Positions 1 to 8,750 of a stretch of DNA of 64,000 nucleotides are shown here, in pieces (the stretch's first letter is position 1; the number at the start of each line of letters is the position of its first letter). The DNA comes from Bacteroidota bacterium (GTDB taxonomy: Bacteria > Bacteroidota > Bacteroidia > Bacteroidales > Prolixibacteraceae). The position numbers and the translations under genes were made by a program. Under the pieces are notes generated by a model. The model searched no databases, had not been told where the DNA came from, and saw nothing but the letters and a program-made list of their open reading frames with translations. Location: assembly GCA_023251455.1 (NCBI GenBank), contig JAHEYT010000027.1, forward strand, positions 1 to 64,000. Direction: 5' to 3'.

Positions 1-431
1 GAAATCCTTACGAATACAAATTTTCTGACATCGATGTTTCGACTACCCGAAAGGTTCCCCGCGAACAAGATTATTTCACACTCTTCCAGTTTTCGGCCAA
101 ATGGGATCCGGTGCCAACTATGCTTTGTCAGAACCATGTGAACATGATCAAAGGGTTCATGGGACAAACTACAGCTTTTAACCGAAATTTAGTAAAACCC
201 AATGTTCTGGTGATGGGCGAAAACAAAGCGGCCAACGAAGCCCGTTACATACACGGCGAATCAGGCAAAGGATTCTGGACATTCTTTGGAGGACACGATC
301 CGGAAGATTTTCAGCATTTTGTGGGCGACCCGGCCACCGACCTGAACCTGCACCCAAACTCACCCGGGTACCGGTTAATCCTGAACAACGTGCTTTTTCC
401 TGCCGCCAAGAAGAAGAAACAAAAGACTTAA
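1..431 (+). CDS. Conserved Bacteroidota protein, C-terminal part (often annotated asparagine synthetase B-like)
   Basis: The reading frame is open from base 3 to the TAA, so the 5' end lies outside the window and about 142 residues are visible. The frame has no signal peptide or membrane segment in this part. The C-terminal block with GFWTFFGGHDPEDFQH and LHPNSPGYRLILNNVLFPAA, ending in a lysine-rich tail, resembles from memory a conserved Bacteroidota family that automatic pipelines label asparagine synthetase B. No asparagine synthetase catalytic motif is visible in this fragment, so that name should not be taken as function. The gene is followed by a short CAGT-rich intergenic stretch and then a sigma factor gene on the same strand, with no sign of an operon. 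Confidence 0.5.
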   Translation, partial: NPYEYKFSDIDVSTTRKVPREQDYFTLFQFSAKWDPVPTMLCQNHVNMIKGFMGQTTAFNRNLVKPNVLVMGENKAANEARYIHGESGKGFWTFFGGHDPEDFQHFVGDPATDLNLHPNSPGYRLILNNVLFPAAKKKKQKT

Positions 432-435
432 AAAT

Positions 436-495
436 TGTTCAGTCATCAGTGATCAGTCGCAGTAACTGAATACTGAGAATGAACACTGGACACTC
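436..495. repeat. Degenerate CAGT/ACTG-rich intergenic repeat
   Basis: The gap contains several near-copies of CAGTcAT, CAGTgAT, CAGT and AACTGaATACTGA, then gAACACTG and gACACT. This kind of degenerate short repeat is typical of dispersed intergenic sequence in Bacteroidota. It matters for the next gene because the most upstream in-frame ATG (479) lies inside the repeat and is therefore a poor start candidate. Confidence 0.4.
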
Positions 496-553
496 GCCCA
501 ATCCGATATTTTACTACATTTATCCCGAAATATTTCTGATTTCGACACTTCTG

Positions 554-1138
554 ATGGCAGAGAAACACGACGATCATAATTTGGTTCAGTTACTTCAAAA
601 TGGAAATGTTACGGCATTTGATTCACTTTTTAAAGTCTACAGCCCGAAGTTATACGGATTTGCACTGAAGTATTTCAAAAACGAGTTGGATGCCGAAGAA
701 TTGGTTCAGGAAGTTTTCGTCAAAGTGTGGGAAAACCGGCTAACATTGAAGTCAGAACTTTCATTTAAATCATACCTGTTCACCATTGCCCTGAACCGAA
801 TAAGGAAACACTTCAACAAAAGAACAACCTCACTCCGCTATCTGGAAAGCCTTCAAAATGAACCTGAATTTTCAGACAACCAAACTATTAATGACGATAA
901 TTACGAAACTGCATTAGTAGAAATCAACCTCATCATCGAAAAAATGCCTCCACGCCGTCGCGAAATATTCATTATGAGTAAACTGGATGGGAAAAGTTCG
1001 AAAGAAATCGCCACAGAGCTAAGTATTTCTGCCGGGACGGTTGATAACCAGGTTTCAGAAGCCCTGCGATTTATCCGCACTCAATTAAAAACGGAAAGCA
1101 TTTCGCTATTGCTGTTTGCTGTTTTGTTTGTATACTGA
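554..1138 (+). CDS. ECF-type RNA polymerase sigma factor, FecI-like
   Basis: This is a sigma-70 family factor of the extracytoplasmic-function group, about 194 residues from ATG 554. Region 2 is seen in FDSLFKVYSPKLYGFAL and the following DAEELVQEVFVKVWEN. Region 4 is seen in MPPRRREIFIMSKLDGKSS followed by the helix-turn-helix ISAGTVDNQVSEALRFI. The C-terminus ends in a hydrophobic tail (SLLLFAVLFVY), common in this phylum's ECF factors. The upstream in-frame ATG at 479 would add 25 residues encoded by intergenic repeat sequence, so 554 is preferred. The next genes are a FecR anti-sigma factor and a SusC transporter with an STN domain, so the sigma factor is inferred to activate that uptake locus when the transporter senses its ligand. 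Confidence 0.93.
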   Translation: MAEKHDDHNLVQLLQNGNVTAFDSLFKVYSPKLYGFALKYFKNELDAEELVQEVFVKVWENRLTLKSELSFKSYLFTIALNRIRKHFNKRTTSLRYLESLQNEPEFSDNQTINDDNYETALVEINLIIEKMPPRRREIFIMSKLDGKSSKEIATELSISAGTVDNQVSEALRFIRTQLKTESISLLLFAVLFVY

Positions 1139-1356
1139 TTCAGGCACAAATACACCAAGAATATACTTTCCAGATTCTGAAATGCAATATTTTAAACTCG
1201 CCTGAATTATTTGTGCACTTGCGATTTTTTGGTTAATTCATAAAAAACTTTCAAAACACCCATGAGAAAAAGAGACTCATCGGATATAAGATTTGAAGCA
1301 GGCAAAATCGAAGCTGTTTGTTTCTGAAATAAGAAAGAAATGTGCAACTTAAGGCA

Positions 1357-2406
1357 ATGAAGGAACAACTACAACATCTCATCAAAAGGTATTCGGAAGG
1401 CAAACTTAACCTGAAAGAACAGATTGATCTTTCGGAACAACTGGCTGACGCTGAAAACCACATTGCTGAAGAAGTTCTGAATAATGATTGGGAATCTCAA
1501 CTTGATTCGACGTATATTTCCAATAAGGATTTTAATCCCATACTTGACCGGGTTCATCATCAGATACGGCTTAATGAAAGTGACAAACCGCTCCGCATCA
1601 ATTGGCTGCAAGGATTCCAGCGTGTAGCAGCAATTTTAATTTTCCCACTTCTACTTTCATTTTTAGCTTATTTCTATTTTCAATCCAAACCATCGGTTAT
1701 CCCTATTTCCTACGCCGAGATACAATGTCCAATGGGTGTTCGTACTAAATTTCAATTACCTGATGGATCAACCGGCTACCTGAACAGTGGCTCGCGCCTG
1801 AAATACCCTGTGCAATTTATTGGCGAACGAAAAGTTGAGTTAATCGGCGAGGCATTTTTTGATGTAGTTCATAACGCAGAAATTCCGTTTCATGTGAACA
1901 CCAGGAATCTGGATATTAAAGTATTGGGAACCACTTTTAACGTGATTGCCAACGAGGATGAACAAACCGAAGAGATTGTTTTGCAAACCGGCAAAGTGGA
2001 CGTTTCATTAAAAAGCGGCGACCAATTGGCTGTAATGAAACCGAATGAACAATTAACCTTGAATATCGAAAAACAAACGATTTCGAAAAATGAAGTAGAA
2101 GCGTCACAATATTCTACATGGACAGAAGGTAAACTGGTTTTCCGCAATGAAGATATGGAGCAGGTTGCCCGCCGGTTGAGCCGTTGGTACAATGCAGAAG
2201 TAATCATTGACGATCGAATGCTCGAAGTTTACACATTTCATGCAACATTTGTTGACGAGCCACTGGATGAAGTTCTAAAATTACTTTCCATTACAACACC
2301 ACTAAGTTTTGAAGAGGAGAAAAGGGAAAGTAATCAACAAGGTGTATTTCAGAAACGGAAGATTGTTCTTAAGATAAACCAATCAAAAATAAATCATTTT
2401 AAATAA
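1357..2406 (+). CDS. FecR-family anti-sigma factor
   Basis: Single-pass inner-membrane anti-sigma factor of about 349 residues. The N-terminal 80 residues are cytoplasmic and expected to bind the ECF sigma factor encoded upstream. One membrane helix lies around residues 92-110 (VAAILIFPLLLSFLAYFYF). The periplasmic part has the FecR domain, with GVRTKFQLPDGSTGYLNSGS, VELIGEAFFDV and VLGTTFNVIA, and then the C-terminal DUF4974-type segment (WTEGKLVFRNEDMEQVARRL, LDEVLKLLSI). ATG 1357 is preferred to the GTG five codons earlier. In this family the C-terminal domain receives the signal from the STN domain of a partner TonB-dependent transporter, which here is the SusC encoded next. Confidence 0.93.
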   Translation: MKEQLQHLIKRYSEGKLNLKEQIDLSEQLADAENHIAEEVLNNDWESQLDSTYISNKDFNPILDRVHHQIRLNESDKPLRINWLQGFQRVAAILIFPLLLSFLAYFYFQSKPSVIPISYAEIQCPMGVRTKFQLPDGSTGYLNSGSRLKYPVQFIGERKVELIGEAFFDVVHNAEIPFHVNTRNLDIKVLGTTFNVIANEDEQTEEIVLQTGKVDVSLKSGDQLAVMKPNEQLTLNIEKQTISKNEVEASQYSTWTEGKLVFRNEDMEQVARRLSRWYNAEVIIDDRMLEVYTFHATFVDEPLDEVLKLLSITTPLSFEEEKRESNQQGVFQKRKIVLKINQSKINHFK

Positions 2407-2410
2407 AAAA

Positions 2411-2439
2411 ACAGGAAAGTGTTCGTACCACTCTCCTGT
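2411..2439 (+). promoter_or_regulatory. Intergenic hairpin between fecR and susC
   Basis: ACAGGAAAGTG pairs with CACTCTCCTGT across a 7-nt loop, with a single mismatch. It follows the fecR stop by 4 nt and is not followed by a T-run (AAACATC), so it looks more like an mRNA-processing or stability element, or a weak terminator separating regulator and transporter transcripts. Confidence 0.5.
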
Positions 2440-2497
2440 AAACATCAAGTAGAATAACGCTCAATTAAATTGTTTAACCACTTAATGATTCAAATTT

Positions 2498-5400
2498 ATG
2501 AAAAAAAAACGAATCAGGGTACCCGTGCCTAACGGGGTGCTCTTTAAACTTTGGAAGATCATGCGCTTAAGTGTATTTTTTTTACTTCTTTTTGTTGCTC
2601 AAACCTATGCAACAGCAACTTACTCTCAAGAAACACGTCTGACATTTAAGATGCAAGGCGCAAAAGTAATCGACATTTTGAATAAGATTGAAAATGAAAG
2701 TCAATTCTACTTTCTGTTCAATCAAAAAATGGTAGATGTTGAACGTCAGGTTAGCATTGAGGTAAAAAACGAAAGTATTGACAAAATCCTAACCCGGATT
2801 TTTGAGAACACAAACGTAAGCTATCTGGTTAAAGACCGACAGATTGTATTAACAACAGCTAATTCAGAAACAGAAGTAATTCAACAGAAAAAGTCTGTTT
2901 CAGGAAAAGTGACAGATTCTACAAAATCACCGTTACCAGGGGTTTCGGTAGTCTTAAAAGGAACCACAACCGGAACAATTACTGATTCAAATGGGAGTTA
3001 TTACTTATCTGATATTCCTGAGAATGCGACATTGCAATTTTCGTTTGTAGGAATGAAAATTATGGAGATAAACGTTGGAAACCAGGCTTTAATCAACGTT
3101 ACAATGACAGATGAAACCATTGGTCTGGACGAGGTCGTAGCAATTGGCTATGGAACAGTGAAGAAAAGAGATCTGACAGGTTCTGTTTCCTCAATTAAAC
3201 GAGAAGAAATAGGATTATTACCTACCAATAATGCACTAAGCTCATTACAAGGAAAAATTTCCGGATTAGACTTGACAAAAACCGATGGTCAGGCTGGAGC
3301 CGGATTGAGTTTTTCCCTTCGTGGAACCCGCTCGCTTAATGCGGACAATGGTCCCCTTATTTTGGTTGACGGAATATCTTATGGATCTACCCTTGACGTA
3401 AGTCCTTCGGATATAGAATCAATCGAGGTATTAAAAGATGCTTCTTCAACAGCTATTTATGGTTCGAGAGGTGCCAATGGCGTAATTCTGGTAACCACCA
3501 AAAAAGGAAAATCAGGGGAAGCTGTAATCTCGTTTAATTCCTATTACGCTAGTCAAAACCCATCGGGATTAGCTAATATTCAGACAGGTGAAGAATACGT
3601 GGCGTTTAAACGCGAAGCCTACCGGACACAAGGCATCACCGACGACACCAAAATATTTAATGCGGATGAGTTGGTCGGAATAAAAAATGGAGAATATACC
3701 GATTGGATGAGGGAATGTCTTACCAATGGTTTTGTACAAAATAATGAGTTGAATATCACCGGAGGAAATGAAAAAACCACCTTTAATCTTTCTGCAGGCG
3801 TGTACAATGAACATGGACTGCTAAAAAATGATCAGTTTAAAAGGTATAATGGATCCATTGGCTTAACTCATTCCCTATTAAGCAACTTAAAGGTTGGAGC
3901 AAATGTTCTTTATTCCTATAAAGACAACGATAAGAGATACGATCCGCTGAATCAGGCAAACAAAGTAATCCCAATTGGAAAAGCTTACGATGATAATGGA
4001 AATATAATTCTTAACCCGATTTTAGGCAGTGCCTATAATATGAGTCCTTTAGCTGATGAAATACCCGGAAGTTATATTGACAACAGAATAAACAAACGTG
4101 TATTCTTTTCATCGAATATTGACTGGGCTATCCTTAAAAACCTAACATTTAAAAGTAACTTTGGATTGGATATACAAGACGGCAGACGTGGATATTATAT
4201 TGGTAAAAACACAATAAGCGGGGCTGCTGCCAAATCGACTTCAGGAGTAGAAACAACTAATTTTTTGGCTACTACATTCGACAACACCCTTACCTATACA
4301 AAAAGCCTTGGTGCAAACGATTTTACAGTTCTTTTGGGGAGCAGTTACATCAGTAACAAAACAGAGGGCTTTTCTGGAAAAGGAAACAACCAGGTATCCG
4401 GAACAACCAGTTTTTATGATTTGAATTCCAATGCAATTGAAAAAACGGTTGGAAGTAACCTTGTTGAATTAGAGATGATGTCCTATTTTGGACGCGTAAA
4501 TTATAAGTTTAAGGATCGTTATTTACTTACTGCTTCACTACGTGCCGATGGTTCCTCTGTACTTGCAACCGGACATAAAATGGGATATTTCCCATCAGTT
4601 GCTTTAGCATGGCGGATGAAAGAAGAATCGTTCTTAAAATACATCGATGTGATTTCAAACTTAAAGCTTCGTACCAGTTGGGGTGAAGCCGGTAACAGTG
4701 CAATTTCTCCGTATCAGACTTTAGGCGGTTTAGGAAAAACAACTTACGCTTTTGATGAAACAGCAGCCTATGGTTATTACCCAAAAGCACTTGCAAACGC
4801 TAACCTTAAATGGGAAACTACAAGAACAGTTAACCTTGCACTTGATTTCGGGTTCTTTAAAGATAGACTTAATGGTACAATTGAGCTCTATGAGAGTAAT
4901 ACCAGAGATTTGTTAATGTCAAGAGTACTTCCGGGGACTTCAGGCTTTTCAAGTGTGATGGAGAATATTGGAAAAACCAGAAACAGAGGGATTGAAATCG
5001 CTATAAACACGGTCAATTTCAGGAGCTCCGATCCAAAAGGATTTACCTGGACCAGTGATTTTACCTTTTCAAAAAACAACGAAGAAATTGTTGAATTGAC
5101 AAACGGATCAGCTCGTGATTTAGGAAACCTTTGGTTTGTTGGCAGCCCGATAAAAGTTTGGTACGACTATAAAAAGATTGGAATCTGGCAGTTGGGAGAA
5201 GAAGCTGAAGCCCTTAAATACGGACAAAAACCTGGAGACATTAAGGTTCTTGACGTGAATAAAGATGGGAAAATTGATGCGACAAACGACCGTATTATTG
5301 TTGGAACTCCACGTCCTAAATACTCTCTTGGTTTAAATAATAAAATCGCTTATAAAGGATTCGATTTGTCAGCCTTTCTCTATGCCCGCGTCGGACAAAC

Positions 5401-5773
5401 AATTATGAGCGAAGCCAGTGGAAACTATAAAATCAGCGGATTGGAAAATGGACCTAAAGTCGATTACTGGACTCCTGAGAATCCAACAAATGCGCATCCA
5501 CGCCCCGATAAAAACAAAAACTCAAATTCGGCCTACATGAGTACGTTATATTACGTTGATGGATCATTCCTGAAAATCAGAGATATTACTATTGGATACA
5601 GCGTTCCATCATACCTTCTTGATCGGATCGGAATTTCAAAAGTAAGACTGTACTCAACGTTTAATAACTTTTTCACATTTAGCAAAATGAAGCCTTACGA
5701 CCCTGAAAGAGGTGGTAGTATCTCATTCCCAATGACCAGACAAGTTGTTTTTGGGGTAAATGTTAGTTTTTAA
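2498..5773 (+). CDS. SusC/RagA TonB-dependent outer-membrane transporter with STN domain
   Basis: Glycan-type TonB-linked porin of 1,091 residues. A long basic N-terminus leads into a signal segment (residues 24-43). An STN secretin/TonB short domain follows at about 47-118 (AKVIDILNKIENESQFYFLF, SIDKILTRIFENTNVSYLV). Next comes a carboxypeptidase-regulatory-like domain (SGKVTDS..PLPGVSVVLKGT, about 133-215) and the plug (VVAIGYGTVKKRDLTGSVSS through LKDASSTAIYGSRGANGVI). The remainder is a beta-barrel ending in a terminal Phe (VVFGVNVSF). The STN domain is the feature that couples a transporter to a FecR anti-sigma factor, and it is absent from the other two SusC proteins here. A SusD lipoprotein gene follows 32 nt downstream. 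The imported ligand cannot be told from sequence. Confidence 0.96.
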   Translation: MKKKRIRVPVPNGVLFKLWKIMRLSVFFLLLFVAQTYATATYSQETRLTFKMQGAKVIDILNKIENESQFYFLFNQKMVDVERQVSIEVKNESIDKILTRIFENTNVSYLVKDRQIVLTTANSETEVIQQKKSVSGKVTDSTKSPLPGVSVVLKGTTTGTITDSNGSYYLSDIPENATLQFSFVGMKIMEINVGNQALINVTMTDETIGLDEVVAIGYGTVKKRDLTGSVSSIKREEIGLLPTNNALSSLQGKISGLDLTKTDGQAGAGLSFSLRGTRSLNADNGPLILVDGISYGSTLDVSPSDIESIEVLKDASSTAIYGSRGANGVILVTTKKGKSGEAVISFNSYYASQNPSGLANIQTGEEYVAFKREAYRTQGITDDTKIFNADELVGIKNGEYTDWMRECLTNGFVQNNELNITGGNEKTTFNLSAGVYNEHGLLKNDQFKRYNGSIGLTHSLLSNLKVGANVLYSYKDNDKRYDPLNQANKVIPIGKAYDDNGNIILNPILGSAYNMSPLADEIPGSYIDNRINKRVFFSSNIDWAILKNLTFKSNFGLDIQDGRRGYYIGKNTISGAAAKSTSGVETTNFLATTFDNTLTYTKSLGANDFTVLLGSSYISNKTEGFSGKGNNQVSGTTSFYDLNSNAIEKTVGSNLVELEMMSYFGRVNYKFKDRYLLTASLRADGSSVLATGHKMGYFPSVALAWRMKEESFLKYIDVISNLKLRTSWGEAGNSAISPYQTLGGLGKTTYAFDETAAYGYYPKALANANLKWETTRTVNLALDFGFFKDRLNGTIELYESNTRDLLMSRVLPGTSGFSSVMENIGKTRNRGIEIAINTVNFRSSDPKGFTWTSDFTFSKNNEEIVELTNGSARDLGNLWFVGSPIKVWYDYKKIGIWQLGEEAEALKYGQKPGDIKVLDVNKDGKIDATNDRIIVGTPRPKYSLGLNNKIAYKGFDLSAFLYARVGQTIMSEASGNYKISGLENGPKVDYWTPENPTNAHPRPDKNKNSNSAYMSTLYYVDGSFLKIRDITIGYSVPSYLLDRIGISKVRLYSTFNNFFTFSKMKPYDPERGGSISFPMTRQVVFGVNVSF

Positions 5774-5805
5774 TTTTAGTATTAATATTTTTTAACAAGA
5801 TAGTT

Positions 5806-7485
5806 ATGAAAAAGTTACATCTGTTTCTTCTTTCTATATTGGCCTTCAACCTGGTGTCATGCGAATTGGAAGAGGTAAATCAAAGTGGGCTAACCGCCGA
5901 TTCCTTTTATGTAACCGATGTTGGAATTGAATCATTAGTCAACAGTTGTTATACTCCTTTGCGCTTTTGGTATGGCAAAGAAGGCGGTGCTACCATGACA
6001 GAATTGGGTACTGACCTGTTTTTAAAAGGTGGAGATTGCAAACATCCTGAAATGTCTTCGTATGACCCAATAAATTTCAACAGCCAAAGTCCACTGATAC
6101 AAGTATATTGGGATCGTTTTTATGCTGCAATAAATTATTGTAACATCGCAATTAAGCGAATTGATGCATCTCCATTATCGGCTTCAGTAAAGAAGTTAAG
6201 ATTGGGCGAAGTCCAGTTTTTAAGAGCTTTCTATTATTGGCACATAGTTGAAACATGGGGCGGAGTTCATTTTACGCTCGATGAGACCAATGGAGTAATT
6301 ACTACTGCTCAAAAGACCTCGGTTGATAAGTTTTATGAACAAATTTTTATTGATCTTGATGCTTCTATTGCGAATCTTGCAGGACAAACTACTGCTGCCG
6401 GAGGACGTGTTACAAAACCAGCTGCCGAAGCATTTAAAGCCCGAATGTTACTGACCAGAGGGAAATATGCAGAAGCTGCAACTTTAGCTAAGAAAGTAAT
6501 CAGCGATTATAACTTTAAACTTTACGACAATTATGCTTCATTATGGTCTATGTCTGGCACAAATTACAACGGGTCGCTCAATTCTGAAGTTGTATGGTTT
6601 GTCAATTACAGTTCGGATAATACGCTGAATACCGCAATGGACGATTATGATGGCAATAGTAAGGCAAATGCATTCCGGACTGAAGGTGGAAACCAATTGT
6701 TTTTAATGTTCTGCCCTCGTTACGATTTCCATGCTGGAATGCAAATTGACCTTAATGGTATTGGTTTTCAGCGTTATGCCACATCGAAACATTTGCTGTC
6801 AGTATTCAATTCTAAAATCGACCAGCGTTATAACGGAACGTTTAGAGAAGTATGGAAAGCCAATGGCGGTGGTAAAGGAAAATATACCGATATGGTACAG
6901 GGTGATACCGCAATCTATTGGAGCCATAATGTATTGTCAGCAGCATTTAAAGCAGCAAGGGCAACCCGTTTCGAAGTACAGGACATCAACGACATGTATA
7001 ATACCGATGGATCGCTTAAAGATAACCGCAACTTTATTGAAATGCAAAAACATGAGGATCCAACCCGTGCTGCTGCATTCGATTTCAGGAGCAAACGCGA
7101 TGCATTTGTTATTCGGATTTCAGAAATGTACCTGATTGTTGCTGAAGCTGATATGTTGAACAATAACCTAACAGAGGCTACTGATTACATGAACAGATTG
7201 AGAACCAAACGTGCCGTTGTTGGATCAGAAGACGCCATGAAAATCACAGCCGCCGATCTGAATATCGATTTTATTTTGGACGAACGCGCCCGGGAACTTT
7301 GTGGCGAGCAAATCCGATGGTTCGATTTAAAAAGAACCAATAAGTTAATCGAATATGTAAAAAAGTATAATACCGATGGCGCTGCAAACATTCAGGCTTA
7401 TCACCTTTTGAGACCGATTCCACAAACTCAACTGGATGCGATAACAAACAAGGACGAATTCACACAAAATCCTGGTTATAAATAG
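5806..7485 (+). CDS. SusD/RagB surface glycan-binding lipoprotein
   Basis: Outer-membrane lipoprotein of 559 residues that caps its SusC partner and binds the incoming oligosaccharide. The signal peptide ends in the lipobox LVSC, giving a lipidated Cys19. The N-terminal SusD-like part shows AFYYWHIVETWGGVHFTLDE after TPR-like helices. The RagB/SusD C-terminal domain has YLIVAEADM, MNRLRTKRA and ILDERARELCGEQIRWFDLKR, and ends in RPIPQTQLDAI and NPGY, all usual for this family (PF07980 type). The spacing to the upstream susC fits one transcript. A strong hairpin lies directly after its stop codon. Confidence 0.95.
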   Translation: MKKLHLFLLSILAFNLVSCELEEVNQSGLTADSFYVTDVGIESLVNSCYTPLRFWYGKEGGATMTELGTDLFLKGGDCKHPEMSSYDPINFNSQSPLIQVYWDRFYAAINYCNIAIKRIDASPLSASVKKLRLGEVQFLRAFYYWHIVETWGGVHFTLDETNGVITTAQKTSVDKFYEQIFIDLDASIANLAGQTTAAGGRVTKPAAEAFKARMLLTRGKYAEAATLAKKVISDYNFKLYDNYASLWSMSGTNYNGSLNSEVVWFVNYSSDNTLNTAMDDYDGNSKANAFRTEGGNQLFLMFCPRYDFHAGMQIDLNGIGFQRYATSKHLLSVFNSKIDQRYNGTFREVWKANGGGKGKYTDMVQGDTAIYWSHNVLSAAFKAARATRFEVQDINDMYNTDGSLKDNRNFIEMQKHEDPTRAAAFDFRSKRDAFVIRISEMYLIVAEADMLNNNLTEATDYMNRLRTKRAVVGSEDAMKITAADLNIDFILDERARELCGEQIRWFDLKRTNKLIEYVKKYNTDGAANIQAYHLLRPIPQTQLDAITNKDEFTQNPGYK

Positions 7486-7492
7486 AAATGGT

Positions 7493-7535
7493 TAATTCGG
7501 GCGGAAGTCATCTATTGGAGACTTCTCCCGAATTA
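7493..7535 (+). promoter_or_regulatory. Long hairpin between susD and the esterase gene
   Basis: Left arm 7493-7509 (TAATTCGGGCGGAAGTC) pairs with right arm 7520-7535 (GACTTCTCCCGAATTA) around a 10-nt loop, giving about 16 pairs with one bulge. It begins 8 nt after the susD stop and is not followed by a T-run. It is likely a 3'-end stabilising or processing hairpin that lowers expression of the downstream gene relative to susCD. It also shows that the open frame extending upstream of ATG 7557 is not coding. Confidence 0.6.
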
Positions 7536-7556
7536 CTTCATAATCTGAATTCATCC

Positions 7557-8546
7557 ATGAAATTATTTCAATTGCTTGCAATCTTGACATTCCTTTCAAT
7601 TACAGGATATGCGCAAATTACTGAAATACAAAATATTCCACGTGACACATCTTATACAGCTTATCAGACATGGTTAAAGCTCAAAGGTGATTATCCTGAA
7701 ATAAGAATTGCACATTCAAAGCTTCCATCTGGTGTGGTTGCACTTCAGGATATTGTGTACACCACAATACCCGAAACAACTTTCGGTAAACGTGACTTAC
7801 ATCTCGATTTGTTTCGCCCGGTGAAAACCGGTCAATATCCAGCCTTAATAATGATCTTCGGAGGTGGCTGGCGGTCTGGAAATAAATCTATGGAGATTCC
7901 AATGGCGCAACAAATTGCAGCTAAAGGATATGTTACAGCATGTATTGAATACCGTCTTTCGCCCGAAGCTCTTTATCCGGCAGCCATCTACGATATTAAG
8001 GCAGCCATCAGGTTTCTACGAACGAATGCTAAAAAATTCAATATTGAACCTGAAAAGATTGCATTATCGGGATGTTCTGCAGGAGGACAATTGGCCGCTT
8101 TAGTAGGAATGACCAATGGAATAAAGAAGTTCGATGGTGTTGAGGGAAACAGCAATGTTTCTGCAAAAGTACAGGCCATCATCGACATAGATGGAATACT
8201 AGACTTTACTGATCCTAATGAAAGTGCGAAGGATGATAATCCTGAGAAACGTTCGGCTGGAGCCTACTGGTTTGGAGCAACATTTAAGGAAGCTCCTGAA
8301 AAGTGGGTTGAAGCATCGCCATTAATTTATGCAGGAAAAGATACTCCACCAATTTTGTTTGTGAACAGTGCACAACCTCGGTTTCATGCCGGGCGCGATA
8401 GTGTAATCTCAATTCTAAATAAACATGGCATCTACTCTGAAATACATACAATTCCAAATACGCCGCATAGTTTTTGGCTGTTTCATCCATGGTTTGAGCC
8501 TACAGCCAATTACATTGTAGGTTTTTTGGATAAGATATTAAAATAG
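7557..8546 (+). CDS. Secreted alpha/beta hydrolase (acetyl/feruloyl-esterase-like)
   Basis: Alpha/beta-hydrolase of about 329 residues starting at ATG 7557, which begins a clear signal peptide (KLFQLLAILTFLSITGYA|Q). The oxyanion-hole motif is MIFGGGWRSGN, the nucleophile elbow is LSGCSAGGQ (catalytic Ser), and the late His is in NTPHSFWLF. A candidate acid residue lies near PPILFVNSAQ. This pattern matches BD-FAE/esterase-lipase family enzymes often placed in polysaccharide utilisation loci to remove acetyl or feruloyl groups. It follows the susCD pair on the same strand behind a strong hairpin, so it is probably the locus's accessory enzyme. Substrate is inferred from context only. Confidence 0.85.
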   Translation: MKLFQLLAILTFLSITGYAQITEIQNIPRDTSYTAYQTWLKLKGDYPEIRIAHSKLPSGVVALQDIVYTTIPETTFGKRDLHLDLFRPVKTGQYPALIMIFGGGWRSGNKSMEIPMAQQIAAKGYVTACIEYRLSPEALYPAAIYDIKAAIRFLRTNAKKFNIEPEKIALSGCSAGGQLAALVGMTNGIKKFDGVEGNSNVSAKVQAIIDIDGILDFTDPNESAKDDNPEKRSAGAYWFGATFKEAPEKWVEASPLIYAGKDTPPILFVNSAQPRFHAGRDSVISILNKHGIYSEIHTIPNTPHSFWLFHPWFEPTANYIVGFLDKILK

Positions 8547-8616
8547 GTTTTATTGAAAACATCTATTCACCAGACTTTTTCTATTCATAGTCATAGATAG
8601 TAGAATCAGTGTTAAG

Positions 8617-8652
8617 TTTACCCCTTTGCCTGTGATAGCAAAGGGGTTTTTC
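8617..8652 (+). terminator. Rho-independent terminator after the SusCD-esterase locus
   Basis: CCCCTTTGC and GCAAAGGGG form a 9-bp stem with an 8-nt loop, followed by a T-run (TTTTTTC). It closes the sigma/anti-sigma controlled locus before the GH35 gene. Confidence 0.85.
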
Positions 8653-8750
8653 ATTTGGAGTTAGGAAATCATTTATTTTCCACTTGCGTTTTCCTGAAAT
8701 TCTACTTTTTAGTGTAAATTCGACGCTTGTAACCGACTAATCATTCATTC

